Below, piece after piece: positions 36,892 to 53,747 of a DNA stretch of 64,000 nucleotides; positions within the stretch are counted from its first letter, which is position 1, and every line of letters begins with the position of its first letter. The DNA is from Erpobdella octoculata (lineage: Eukaryota > Annelida > Clitellata > Hirudinida > Erpobdellidae): positions 9,715,356 through 9,779,355 of the forward strand of contig OZ022241.1 in the NCBI GenBank assembly GCA_963978895.1. The letters are read 5' to 3'. The notes under the pieces are model-generated. The model searched no databases and was not told the DNA's origin. It saw only the letters and a program-made list of their open reading frames with translations. Made by a program: the position numbers and the translations under genes.

Positions 36892-39251
36892 TTATTTCCT
36901 GTTAGTTGCACTTCGAACACTACTGGTGCTAGAGCGATGACCTACCAATCAAATTAAAAAAAAACAGGTAGATAAAACAAACAAAGGTAAACAAAAAAAT
37001 AAACAATATTTATTAAAAACAACAGAAACTCAGCTGTTAAGTATATTTCTTTCAAAGTGACATTTTAAAGAGTTTTATTGTTAAAATATTCTTTTTCATT
37101 ATTCTGTTGCTGATTTTATTAATAAAATAATCATCATCATCTTGGTTTTATATTGGAACGACCCAGGACGCTACACTAGATCCTACAAGATTACCGAACA
37201 ATAGATTTAAAAAACAACCATTCATACTTGATTTTGATGCTGTTCTTGATTTGGGTTTATCTAAAATAAATAATTATGCAATAATTTATATTTAAAAAAA
37301 GAGTAACATACTTGTATATAATGCACTAAAATTTAAAAAAATTTTGTTTAACAATCACTGTACTTCCAACATTAATAAAAAAAAGACCAACAGCAGTATA
37401 TGCACATATTACTAGAATTAAAAACTATGGGAGCTTTAAAAATCTTTTCATTTCTTGAAAATTAATAAAAATTAAGTTAGAAAACGAGTGCTAACATAAA
37501 ATTGGTTTATATCCAAAAAATGCGAAATAATTTCAAACTAAACCTTGTAATGGTAGAACAACATCTTGTATGGTAACTGAAACAGAACTGACTTTAGGAG
37601 AATCGCCTCTGAATGAGGCAGGTTTCGGTGACATCATCTGTGAAGATCGAAGACTCAACAGGGATGGAGACCTGCTGAGGTGTGGATTGCTCGATGATGG
37701 CAACTGCAGATTAGCCTGCAATAGCAATATTTAGAAACATTGTCTTTGAAAAAAGACATGATAAAACTTTTTATTTAGTAAGTACTTGCCAAAATTTGGC
37801 TGGGCTCCATAAAAGCAATTGATTAACAACATAGAAAAAAGTATGTGTCTCAGTCAATTTCAAAACCTGGCTGACCATCCCTTCCATTGTTTGGCTTAAA
37901 CCAAAACTGATGTCCATCTATTGCTGCTAACCTGTTCAAAAAGTTTTTGAACTGAAGACATCATCATCGGATAATTCTGAACGGTTGAATTAATTTCTTT
38001 TGCTACCAGGTTGTTTAAAGTTTTCAGTTCCTTGATGCCGATGTCAAGCTAAAAAGATACAATGAACGATGTACATCTAAAATGGTTAACTGTATTATTA
38101 AACAATTCATTCAACACTACAAAACACATTATAATCGTCGAACTATTAAAACTTATTCAATATTAGTTTTAAACCAAAATTGAAAAAAAAAACACGAATG
38201 CAAATTACTGACCTCTTCTTCTGTGCAATTTATTTTTCCTGAAGAAGACACGTCCCGAAATAGTTTGGAATTCTGGAAAAGAACAAGAACTAAATATGGA
38301 CCTACACAAACAGATAAATAAAATTATTATTTCTTGTTTGCAACCATTTTGTTAACTCTCTGAAGCTTAGTCTGCTGATCTGCTAACTCTTTCTTCGATT
38401 TGGATAATTCTTGCTGAAATTAATGAATAACGATCTAATAAATTGATTTGATATCATCATCATCCTCATTATCATCCCTATCCTCATTATCATCACTATC
38501 CTCATCATTTACATCATCATATTCACCATCATCATCACCAACATTTTCCTCATCACCACTATTGTCATCATCTCCGGCAACAACAACATCATTGTTATTT
38601 CAAAGATAAAATACTGTCCAACCTGCTTTCTGTCAAAATCTTCACTGAGAAAATACTTCTCTTTTCTGATTGTTTGCAGAGTTGAATCAAGTTCCTAAAA
38701 AGAAAAAAACTTGCAACTTTATACATAATAATAATATTAATGTTACAAAATAATAATTGTAAACGTAGAGGAATATGCTTTCTAGCGATTCATAACGTTA
38801 AAGCTTGAAGTTATTTATAGCACAATATTTCTCGAATTATAACTCCGGCTTAGTACTTCTTTCGCGCTGACTCAATCTAATTATATCTCACGTTTCAGAA
38901 ATCTCTTGATTCTGACAACTCTTTTGATTCTATTAGATAACTTTTGTCAACTTGTTTAACTACAGAGTTTATTCTCTAAAACTCTAAATCTAGATCTCAT
39001 GAACCGACTAATTCTACTTAACTTACTCATTTTTTTTTTTTTTTATAATAGTTTATAGTCCTTTACACCAGGTGTTTTAAGACTCTAATGGCTGTATGTA
39101 GGAAGCACTTGAGTACTTCCTGTCGTGGATCAGAATTTGATCCTTTTTACTTTTCTCTCCTCCTTTCTCCAGGCTTGGGACTGGCTCCTTTTAACTTACT
39201 CAACTGAACTAACTCCTGAGGTTAAAAAATAGGAAAAGGCTATAAATATAT

Positions 39252-39343
<92 letters not shown>

Positions 39344-42300
39344 ACATGGACTAATTAAAACAAAGATATATATACAAAGACCAATCAGGATACATATACA
39401 AGCAATGCACATACATAATACACTAATTAACATAATAAAAGACAATAAAATAAGCTATTTACACAAATATACGTAAGATGTGACATCTATATCTTACAAT
39501 AATACCAACTTCGATTTCTTCTTGAAAACTTCCGCAGTCATTTTTCTTCTGCTTCAACATCTGTGCAATGGTTTTAAATTTCTCTTCCAATTCCTGTTTT
39601 TCTGGCTCTTCACCTGCAAAATAATCATCATTTCATAATAACTTCTACTAGAATAAACCTTCTTATAACGAAAACAAAGAATCAAATATCCACCAGAGCT
39701 TGAACCCCTACAAATTACTGTTCTTTGTACTTCATTCCTTCCTGCAATTAGAAGAATTGTGTTTTCGAATGCTTTCAACTCTCTCTCTTTAGAAATAATT
39801 TCAGCATTCAATTGGTCTCCTCTGCTTTGTAGTTCTTCTTTTTCTTGAGTAGCCTGAAAATAAATTTGAAAAATATTAAAACAAGTCGGTACAATTGAAC
39901 AAAACAAACAGCTCTAACAATCTAATATTCTTCTCATTTAATTTTAATATTGGCTGCTATTTGTAAATTAGCTTTAAATATTGAAAATAGTGACAATTTT
40001 AAATAAATTATAAATATTTGTTATATTCCAAGTATCTAAAATTGTTAAATAAATTTTAAGTAATTAGCATAAGTTTTAAAATAGGCTTTAATTTAGGTTT
40101 CATTTTTTAGATGTCATCTGCATTAAACAATTCTGACAGTATCTACTTTTAATAGCAAGAAACTATTGAATAATGTAAATATTGAATTATAAATTTGTAT
40201 ATTAGTTGAAACGAAAATATTTTTAAATTTACTTTACAATAAATTTCTACAGTAGACATTTTATTAAAAATATTAATTTTAAAAAAATATTAAAAACTAT
40301 GTAATGTCTTGATGATATTAATGACTGAATGATGTCAATAACTGGATAATACCTTATTACAAGCTAAAGGAAGATACTATAACAATATGAATATTCCTAC
40401 CACACCTTGATTATGTAGCTTGTTACTGATTTCTCTCCTTCAAAAGGTGCCATTTTCATCACAACAATTTCGTACCTAAACAAAAAAATTTAATCAAGAT
40501 TTTATAAAAATGAATTTTATAATTACTTAATCGAATGAAACAAAAACGTTTTTTAATATTTATTTAACTGCTCCAACCAGCCAAACAAACCTTTTTTTTA
40601 GTTGGTCAATTTTAGAAATTTTTTCTTGCACTTCCATTGTGGTCCTTCTCATCTCATCATCCAGCATTTTCAATTGCGACACGAGCAAACCCCTGTGTGA
40701 CATAATTTCTTCTTTTCTTTCTTCCATGGCTGCCTTCATCATGACCAGATCTTTTTCTATTGAAATGTTGTCGTTTGCTTTCTTAAACAGGAAGTTTCGA
40801 AGTCTTTTTATTTCCAACTTCTTGAAATTCTCATGAACGGCTCTGTCCTTTAAAAAATATTATTTAAATATATATTCCACTGTATCAATATCAATATCAA
40901 TTTTCAGTTAATTATTAAAATAAGTTAAAAAATAATCAAATAAACACTGTTTAAAAAATATATATTAAATAAGCCTGCCTGTTTTTGATTTATTATCTCC
41001 TTGAGAGCTTTCCCAGCAGTTTCAATTTTCAGCTCAAGTTCCTGCGCCTTCTTGGCGAAGTCATTTTTGGTATCTTTTATTTTGTCGCATTCATTTTTCA
41101 GTCTTTTAATGTCCTCCTGATAGTAGTTACAAAACACGATATTTACATCAAAGTAAAAAAAACTATTTATAAATAGTGCCGTTTTTATTTTATTTATTCA
41201 ATCTATTATTCATATTGAGACTGACTATTTATAAATAGTGTTGTTTTTAATTTATTTATTCAATTTATTATTCATATTGAGACTGACACTGAGTTGCTGA
41301 TGTTGACCAAGGACGTACTGATGTGATTTCTTTTTCTCTTCCAACTGTTCCGTCAATTCTTTCAATTTTGTCTCGTAAACACTTTTCTCTTCCATGGAAA
41401 CCTCACCTTGAAGCCTTCCTAATTTTTTATTCATTTCTTGCAAACTGAAATCCTTTGAACATTTATTTCATTAAAAATATAATTTGACTTTTGTGAAAAT
41501 TCTATCAAACATCTTCAAAAGATAACTTTTTTAAATTTAAATATAAATTTACAGTATATAAGATGAAAATAATAATAATATACAATTCAATGCTTATGAG
41601 AACCTGGTTGTACAGAAGTTTTGTCTGCTTCATAGCTTCCTGATCGAGTCTATCAGTTCTATTAAGGAGATTTCTTATTGTAACTTGAGTACTCTGAAGA
41701 GATAGTTGATTATCCAATTATTTAAAAAGATATTTAAAATCAATTTATTTAATTATTTTACTTCATAAATCACGGTTTAACACCCTGCAACAACTTTAAT
41801 TTACACTGCCAGTTTGAATAACAATTATACTTCAATACCAAAGCAGCATAATTCATCAATTAAATCTTATAATTCATCAATTAAATCTTATAATTCATAA
41901 ATTAAATCTTATAATTGATTAATTAAATCTTATAATCATGACAAAAATAAATGTTACATCAAATAAACAAACCTGAATATCTGCTTCCAAGTTTTTTTTC
42001 TTTGTTGAAAGCTCAAGAACGACTTGTTGTTTTTTATAAAGAATAATATTTAGAGATTTCATTTCTTCTTCCAATTTTCTTTGCATTTTTTCTTCTTCTT
42101 CCATCAATTGTTCCATCTTCTTTGTTCTCATTTCGGCAGACATGACGGAATCTTTTTGCTGTTTTTCTTGGTTTTTCAGTTCTTCCACGTGGGCTTTCAT
42201 GTCTTCCAATCTAAAAAAAATATAAATAATTAAGTCAAAAATCATTTAATGAATACAATTTAGCGAAAAAAACAAAAAAAATAGTTTAGAAATGACTGAC

Positions 42301-44675
42301 ATTTTTCAAGCTCTTAGGTTCTTATTTTCTAAAATATCTTAATTATTTAAAATCAGTTGCAGATAAAAATGTCTAAATTTTAACATATCAACTCTTTTTA
42401 TTGAGACAAATAGATATTAATTAAGAAATATATAGACAGTTGATAGATTAGTGGTTTGCAAAAAAGTGTCAAGACAACCGAAAACAACCGAAATTATATA
42501 AACATGAATTCGGCTGCTCTCCTTCAAAAGCGTCGGCACAATAAGGTTGGGGAGTTAACCAAGGTCGAGAAAAGTGGATTCTATTGTATTTTAATCCAAT
42601 AATTTGAAACTAATTTTACATTTCAAAAACAGAGTACTATTTTTTCTGGTTTATTTTTATATCAAAAGTTAAATTAAAATATTACTTTTCATTTTTTACA
42701 GATATTTCCTTCTTTAGTGATTTCACTTGACTTCTGCAAGACTCCAGATCAGATGCAGTTTTTTCCAATTCTTGCTTAAGCGTTATCAACTGAAAATTAA
42801 GCCAACAAACATGATTTATGAGATCAAAATGTTTAAAAAAAATTGGAAAAAATGAAAAATGAAAAATACAAATTTTTTTCAGCATGTTTTTAATCACACA
42901 AACTCCACAAATAAATGCATTGAAAACAAACAAATTCGACTTATAACTTTTATTTAAAATGAACAAGAAGCTTTTAATTTTTTATAGACCAAAACCCACC
43001 AAGTAAACCCTGAACTGCTTTTGTTAAGTAAAATGAATTTTGAAAAATGAAATGAACATTGAAGACCAACCTCACTCAAAACAGCATCTTTTGTGCCTTC
43101 AACTTCCAACAAGTTCTGTCTTTTTCTTGATTGCATTGCTTCGAACATTTTGATTTTTATTTCAAAATCCTCATTACTCTTTCTTTCTGTTATTAAGAAC
43201 TCCTCTTTTTCTTTAACTTCATTTTCTTTTAGTTTTATCTCTCTTTTAGTTTCAGTTATTTTCTGAATTCAATAATTTGAGAAAAAATTTACGATGAAAT
43301 TTTTTTTAGCTAATTCTCTCAAATTAAAAAGAAAATTCAATTTCATGAAAATTTCAGATGTAAACAGTTTTTACTAAATAAAAGTAATGCATTAAAATTA
43401 AGTGTACAAAAACTGTTGTAAACAAATGTTGATATCAGTATCAGCAAAGAAATGAACTATTATTAATTTTATGAATTAACAATGCAGAGAAAGCCCTCAC
43501 CAAAGCAAGTTCATCAATATCTCCATCTTTGTTTTGAAGCTGTTCAAGGGTATTCTGCCATCTTTGAATCAAGTTTTGTCTTTCCTCGTGAGCCTTTCTA
43601 TATTCGTTAGCAATCTTGTCCAGGCCGTACTGAAATTTAAAATAAATAATAAAATTACTATGATCAAATAACAACAAAAAAAGTCTAAAGCTATGAACCT
43701 GAGCTGTTTGTGTTTCAATAGCTTCTGTATCAAGCTTCTTATTGACAGATAAGCATTCCTCTGTTAAGTTGGAAATTTTCAAAGACAATTCCTAAAAATC
43801 ATAATTTGATTTTATAAAAATGCAATTACTGGCAATTGAAAATAATCCATTTTTTCTACTCAGTGCAAAATGAGTTTTTTGCTTAAAAAACCTTAATTTT
43901 TGATTCATCCTGTCTAGAATACTTTTCGAGAAACATGGCATTCTCATCTTTCTTTTTGCATTCCTCAAGCCATGATTCCAGCGTCTGCTGATCCCAGTCC
44001 ATTTGCTGTTTTTTTTCTTCAATTTGTTGATTTAATTTAAACATTGAATTCTGAAAATGAATAAATAAATAAAAATGTTCATGTTACGGAAGAACTGATC
44101 TAATAACAGAGTAAATTGAAACTAACTTCACAGCTGTTCTCTTTTTCTTTGAGATCTTGCAAACGCTTGTTTACTTCAGCTATTTCTTTTTCAATTTTTT
44201 CATATTCTCTTGAATGTACTTTTGTTATACTAGTCTCGGTGTTGAGCTCTTTACTTTTTGCTTGCAATAATGCCTTTGAAAATGACAATGTGTTGAAATA
44301 TTGTTTACATGTTAGTACAATTTAAGAATTATGATTATATACCTGACACGAAGAAATTTCATTTGTAACATTCTTTAAATGATTCAAAATGTCCTGAACA
44401 CGGTCATTCTGCTCACCAAGTTCCAACTTAAGATTTGTTTTTTGTCGCTGAAATTCTATATACTAAAACAAAACAGTAATATTTTAAATTATAGGTATTA
44501 CAATTACATGTATTATTTGGTCAAACACTAAACTACTCAGAACAGGTACAAGATAATGATCAACCTTATTTTCAAGCTGTTTATTTTCTTCGTTAGCCAC
44601 TGGAATTCTAAATCCATCGTCAAGCCCTAACATATCCATAACAGCAGAATTCATTTCTCTGATATTTTGAGCCAT
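36892..44675 (-). CDS. CCDC39: coiled-coil domain-containing protein 39 (axonemal ruler)
   Basis: Twenty-three exons with consistent phases, 5' to 3': 44565-44675, 44343-44462, 44127-44273, 43892-44050, 43699-43791, 43501-43629, 43071-43262, 42686-42789, 41973-42210, 41604-41693, 41288-41452, 40979-41116, 40591-40847, 40406-40475, 39694-39853, 39510-39613, 38623-38694, 38345-38413, 38213-38272, 37932-38048, 37544-37715, 37228-37260, 36892-36941. This gives 949 aa; human CCDC39 is close to this. The N-terminus has [16 protein letters not shown], typical of CCDC39. Almost the whole protein is coiled coil, with landmarks [36 protein letters not shown] and [13 protein letters not shown]. The tail is Ser/Arg-rich and basic. 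With CCDC40 this protein sets the 96-nm repeat and docks inner dynein arms and nexin links in motile cilia. One intron uses a GC donor. Identification is secure. Confidence 0.95.
38446..38582. repeat. imperfect (ATC)n repeat in a CCDC39 intron
   Basis: Degenerate ATCATC/CTCATT/ACCATC trinucleotide tract between exons 17 and 18. Confidence 0.85.
39030..39190 (-). mobile_element. SINE-like element in a CCDC39 intron, with TSD
   Basis: Minus-strand copy of the window's SINE family, 161 bp with a ~16-nt tail (T-run on the plus strand). It is flanked by a perfect 12-bp direct repeat TTAACTTACTCA (39018-39029 and 39191-39202). It lacks the CTCCGCCTCGC head and starts at GGAGCCAGTCCC. Confidence 0.88.
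39251..39341. repeat. (AC)n(TA)n microsatellite
   Basis: A short AC run followed by a ~70-bp TA run in a CCDC39 intron. Confidence 0.95.
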
Positions 44676-45061
44676 AATAATGAATAATGTAAATTATTTC
44701 AGGTCTAACATGAAATAAGCTTTTCAAAAGAAGTTCAGATCTGGGTATATATGGAAAATTTCTACAGCGTCTCCTTGCCTAATCTTATATTTATATATAT
44801 ATATTAGAATTAAAAATAGCGAGAGAGGGAATCTCGCACAGAACGCTTCACCTTCTGTTGCTTGGTTACTAAGTATCAGGCAGTTAAGCAAATTAAAATA
44901 ATTTTTATTTAAATTTATAAATAAATAAAAATAAATTAATAAATAAAAATATTAGTAGACACTTTATTTAATAAGAACAGTTACAGCCGTAGTCGCAGAA
45001 CGCAGCCTGGCAAGGTCTATTTAAAAGTAAAAGCTGTTGTGAAAACGGTATTAAGGAAAGC
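44676..45061. promoter_or_regulatory. shared promoter region, CCDC39 / SLIRP-like
   Basis: The 386 bp between two divergent start codons must contain both promoters and 5' UTRs. No TATA box stands out. It contains a near-consensus X-box (see next entry). Confidence 0.55.
44857..44869. promoter_or_regulatory. candidate X-box (RFX site)
   Basis: GTTGCTTGGTTAC lies 182 bp upstream of the CCDC39 ATG. It fits the RFX consensus RYYNYY-N(1-3)-RRNRAC at 11 of 12 fixed positions. RFX factors drive ciliary genes throughout animals, so the position beside a ciliary gene is meaningful. It is an imperfect match. Confidence 0.45.
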
Positions 45062-47357
45062 ATGGCTTCTGCTGGAAGGTCGCTCGCAGTATTTGTTGGA
45101 AACCTGAATTGGACGGTTTCTCAAGGTTGTTTTAATAGAGGAAATTTTGGTTGAATTTGTCAATTATATCTGCTTTTGATAATGTGTCGCTCGCTCGTTG
45201 GAGTGATGCAATAACTTTACACTCTCACTCTGACTCTTCTACATAGCATTAAAAATTAAAATAATAAAACTGATTTTAGATGTATTTTTAAATCTTTTAA
45301 GTAAATAGGGTCAGAATAAACTCTGCACGGGACGCAATGTAATTGATAAAACGCATGACTTAGTTTTAATATCGTCTTTGAATTAAATGTGTATTGTTTA
45401 CTTGCTTTTGAACTTTTGATTTTGATAGTTTTAAAGTTTGAAATTATGTTCTTTTGTGCTAGAAATTGGGAATGAGCTATTATTATTAGTGATGTAAAAT
45501 TTACGGAAATATTCCCATCTGAAACTTTCGGGAAAGTTTCCCAGTATGAAAAAATTGGATTGCAAAGTAAATTGAGCTTGAGCGGTATAAGGTTTGAGGT
45601 TTCATAACACAAGAGTGCGCCCTATAAATGTTCTACTACTACTAACTAAACTAAACACTGCATCAGACCTATTATGCAATAAATCGGGCCTGAGCTTTGA
45701 TTCTTATTACATTACAATTCATTACATCATTTATTACCTGGAAACTATTATTTAACATACAACTGGTTGAGTAATAGGTCCAATACATTGGTTTTTAGGT
45801 CTGATTTCTCACATGCCTTAAATTATTTTAGATGCATTGAAATAAAAGTCATATGCGTTGGTCGTCAGGTCCGACACGATTGATTGTTACTTGTTTCGAT
45901 ACTTTGGTTATTAGATCGGACGTCAGGTCCAATGTTTAAAATGCCTTGAATTATGTCCCATGCATTGAAATACAAATCCGATGAATTGGTCATTAGGACT
46001 GATGCATTGGTTGTTAGGTCTGATGTTCTGTATGCCTTGAATTATGTTGGATGTATTGAATTACAAGTCTGATACGTTGGTTGTTAGGTCCGATACGATT
46101 GTTATTAGGTTCGATGCATTGGTTATTAGGTTCGATGCATTGGTTATTAGGTTCGATGCATTGGTTATTAGGTCTGATGCATTGCTTATCTGGTCGCATG
46201 TCTTACATGCCTTGAATTATGTCTGATGCGTTGAAATACAAGTTTGAAGCGTGGTTTGTTAGGTCCAATACGATGGTTATTAGGTTCAATACATTGGTTA
46301 TCAGGTCAGTTATCTTATATGCCTTGAAATACAAATCCAATGAATTGGTTATTATTATGACCAATACATTGGTTGTTAGGTCTGATGTCCTACATGACTT
46401 GATTTATGTTATCCGATTCGTTGGTTATTAGGTCCGATGGATAGATCTTAATAAGTAAAAATATATAATAATAATAATCATAACAATAATTGACATTCAT
46501 TAGAACAGGCATGTTTATTGAATAATAATAATAAAAAACATTAAATTGAGCAACATGAATTGGCATTCGTCAGAGTGTTCTTCCATTCTGTTACTCAATC
46601 GATCCCAATAGCATAACGAGCCGACTGTTATTATTTATATTGATCATTTGTGAAATAATACAATAAAACAAAATACTCAGACCAACCACTTCAGTGTTTA
46701 TGTTTTTCGGATTGGTAATTATACATTTCCATCGATATAAAGTTAATACTGAAGATTAATAACTACTTCTAACTTTGGCAGGAGAGTTGAGGAACTATTT
46801 CATGAAGTTTGGTCCAGTTGTGTCATCAAAAATAATCTTTGTGAGATTTTGTTGTTTTTTTCTACGATAAATGAAAGCAAATGTAACTCAAATGAGCTAA
46901 ATGCGTACCCAGTGCTGGGTCAAATCCATCCATAAGAACATCTGTTCATAGGTGCAATCCTTAATGTGCTGGGCTAAGAAAATTACTTTCAAGCTGGTCT
47001 TAACAAATTGTTTGAATAAATTACAGAGAAATGACGGCTGGAGCAGGGGCTACGGCTTTGTGACATTTTCTCGCAGGGATGTTTTCAACAGAGTACTAAA
47101 TCACAATGACCACTATTTGGAAGGCAAATTAGTAAGTTTAATAATTAATTACTATTTTAATCAATTTTTTTTTTAATTCTGACATTCGACCTTATGTTTA
47201 GTTGACAGTGAACCCCTTGGAAACAGCAACTGATAGGATGGTCAGTTTGATTAGTCTTGTCATATTGTGTATTTTTGAAAGTTTTAAAGGTTTGTTTTTT
47301 TTTTAGATTCAAGGAGAATCACTGCATGCATCTACTGAATTGACTGACAACGAATAA
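45062..47357 (+). CDS. SLIRP-like single-RRM protein
   Basis: Five exons: 45062-45125, 46782-46840, 47027-47131, 47202-47240, 47307-47357, all phases consistent, giving 105 aa. It holds one RRM almost end to end: RNP2 VFVGNL, then ELRNYFMKFGPVVSSKI, RNP1 RGYGFVTF, and a short Ser/Thr/Glu-rich tail. Length and RRM position match SLIRP, the mitochondrial partner of LRPPRC that stabilises mitochondrial mRNAs. SLIRP usually has a longer N-terminal presequence. Here only about eight residues precede the RRM, so import is not evident and another small RRM protein is possible. Intron 1 (~1.66 kb) is filled with a degenerate 21-bp satellite. It is divergent from CCDC39 and convergent with DMAC2. Confidence 0.7.
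45850..46440. repeat. degenerate 21-bp minisatellite
   Basis: Units of the form GGTTATTAGGTCCGATGCATT, with the most regular part at about 46075-46190, lie inside intron 1 of the SLIRP-like gene. The minus strand reads as Pro-Asn-Asn-Gln-Cys-Ile-Glu repeats by chance. Confidence 0.85.
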
Positions 47358-47401
47358 ACTGAAAACGAATTAAACTAGAAATTTAATAAAAAAAATCATT
47401 T

Positions 47402-49336
47402 TTATTGTTTATTGAGTTGTTTGTTTTGAATTAACTTATGGTCCCTCAGCAAATCTTCAGCCATTATAAGTTGATCACTCCTGGCTACATTTTCCCATGA
47501 TCTGACAAGAGAGGGAGCACCAGTTTGCTCTTCATCTTCATTTATGTCTGTGTAGTCGATTCCTTCTATGAAACAATTTGGGAGGGTTTCTTCTAGCATC
47601 AGGACTGTGAGTTTGGCTTGTCGAATGCCGGGCATGTCACGTAAAATTAATCTTTTCAGATTTCTGAAAAAGTACAGGAAACATTTGTATATGGGTTAAG
47701 TAAAAATCTGCACCAGTGGTTAAATATGATAGGAAAAGAGAGTGATTTAACAATGACAAGTTTTCTGTACACAAATGAAAGTAAATTCAAATGTTTTATT
47801 TTGGTAATTACATTACCAAATGCACCTAACGACATTTAGTAATTAAAACACCGCTGGAATTAAGTATATCGGGAAAACATCTGCTTTATGAATAAAATTT
47901 TGGATTATCAATAAAGTGAACTAGTCATGGAAACCACTCAAAGAAGATGGATAAACACTACTAAGGATTTAAAAAAGATTATGTCAGTTTAACTTATTTA
48001 AATAATTCTAGCTTTTAGGTCATGCAGAGCTAACTCAAAAAATGAAGAAAACCGGGATGTCTAAAAGTCTATGGACTTACAGTTTATTTTCTAAAAAATA
48101 AACTGGAGGGCTTCTTATATCTGAAAGATTATAGATTACTGTTTTGTAGTAACAAGCACAAACTTTAACAAAAATTAGTTTTTTACCTGGTGCCTTGTTA
48201 CTTACACTATAACAGTGTATCAAATATTTTTTATAATTTGTCCAATTCAGAGTACCTTATCTCTAACTATGTGAGTTAGTAGAGTCTCCACTAGAAAATG
48301 TTAAGATTAATCTACTTACACCAGCTTATGAAGACAAGCAAGACCTCTTTCTGAAATGTTTGGGCATCCAGATAGATCAAGAACCTGCAGTGATCTGCGA
48401 AACTGAACCATCCTGTCTAAACACCAGTCATCAACATATTCACACTTGCTGAGGTTGAGATATTTCAAATGATTCAGACTACCTGGTACAAGAAATTAAA
48501 CCAACTTATTAATTACAAAATTTGATAATTATATATATCAATGTTATTAAGTACCGAAATTTTTGTGCTTAAAAATATAATTATGAAATCCTGTACTTTA
48601 TCACAACCCAAAACAGCTATAAGTTAATGCAAAAACATACACACAGTCTCAAAGCTCTCGTACATGACTTTTGTACTGCTAGCGTCGATGGCTTCCAATC
48701 TGACACCAAATGGTGAAGGTGTGGGAAGATCAAACCTTCCATCTTTATTCTTCCTTATCCAGGTGTCATGGTCTTCAAACTTAATGGCACCATCTCTCTC
48801 TACAATAAAATAAGCAGCTGCAAGGTCTGGTCCCAGCATCCTGAACTTCTCTGGATCAAATCTACATAAAGTTTAAAGAGTAAAATATTATTACTGTATT
48901 GCATAAGATAGCATACAATAAATAAAATCCGAAACAAAATTCAATACTAGGTTCATTAAAAACTGAAACTAAAAACAATTATATAATTAAAGAAGATATC
49001 TATCATTTTATTCTCACTTGTGCTTGTCAACAAGGGCTTGCCAGTTTTTCTTTTCAAGCCACCTTCCAATGGAGCCAGGACTCATATCAATTGGCCTCTG
49101 CAGCCATATCATCGTGTCTCTATTGATTCCTTTTCTCCAATTATACAAAAAACCTCGTTTAGAAATTGTTGACCATGCATTGTTTTGAGCATATAGAAGA
49201 CATTTATGAGCAGCCTACAATATTAAAAAACCATTAAAAAAAGAATCAATCTAAGTTGAACTATAAATGTGCATTTTGGAAAAATAATTGAAAAAAAAAT
49301 CTATTAAATATGCACCCTTTTGGCAAGCCCAGACAT
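47402..49336 (-). CDS. DMAC2: DMAC2-like complex I assembly factor (ATP5SL)
   Basis: Five exons 5' to 3': 49316-49336, 49018-49214, 48643-48861, 48320-48478, 47402-47663; phases agree, giving 285 aa. The start MSGLAKR followed by [20 protein letters not shown] is basic and lacks acidic residues, as in a mitochondrial presequence. The middle has [18 protein letters not shown]. The C-terminal half has leucine-rich-repeat-like segments, [40 protein letters not shown] and [12 protein letters not shown], then [15 protein letters not shown]. The DDWCL...ERGLACLH block and LPNC ending match DMAC2 better than its paralogue DMAC2L/ATP5S. DMAC2 helps build the distal membrane arm of respiratory complex I in the mitochondrion. 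The first coding exon is only 7 codons long, so the start is less certain. Confidence 0.85.
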
Positions 49337-49792
49337 TCCGCATAAAATATAAAATTATAAAACGCGAAAATCGGCAACCGTGATTGTTTTTATTTCGTGA
49401 GACAAGGTTAAAAGTTGGACAATATCCAATGCTTGCTAAATGTGCTCGTTTTCAATTATTTAAGCTATTATACGTTTGTTAAATTAATAATTTATTGTAT
49501 TGTTAAATTTTGGTTTTTGCTGTAAATAGCATTTTAACTGCTGTCTGTATCATTTTTTAACTTGTCGGTTTTAAGTTATGCTATGCTATAAATAATTAAA
49601 AACTTATAAAAATTTGTTATTTTAAACAATTAAATTAAATTAAATAATTTAAAACAAAATTTGCAGTCTGTAAAAAAAGACTTAATGAAAAACAAAGAAA
49701 ATAAATTTGTAACATCTCAATCCACTTTTCAACATTTTCAAGGGAATTTAACTTGAAGTTTTTAGTTTATTCAGTCGGAGTAATTAAAGGAA
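49337..49792. promoter_or_regulatory. shared promoter region, DMAC2 / TCEANC2
   Basis: 456 bp between two divergent start codons. It is AT-rich, with no specific element recognised. Confidence 0.45.

Positions 49793-53747
<3,955 letters not shown>

Noticed and set aside
36892..44675. Myosin- or SMC-like protein for the coiled-coil gene
   Set aside because: The N-terminal [12 protein letters not shown], the [14 protein letters not shown] block and the Ser/Arg-rich tail are specific to CCDC39, and there is no ATPase domain.
45256..45612. 118-codon minus ORF in the SLIRP-like intron
   Set aside because: No domain, and it lies within an intron whose flanking exons splice in phase.
47402..49336. 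DMAC2L/ATP5S (factor B) instead of DMAC2
   Set aside because: The DDWCL...SERGLACLH and LPNC-type ending fit DMAC2 better, although the two are paralogues.
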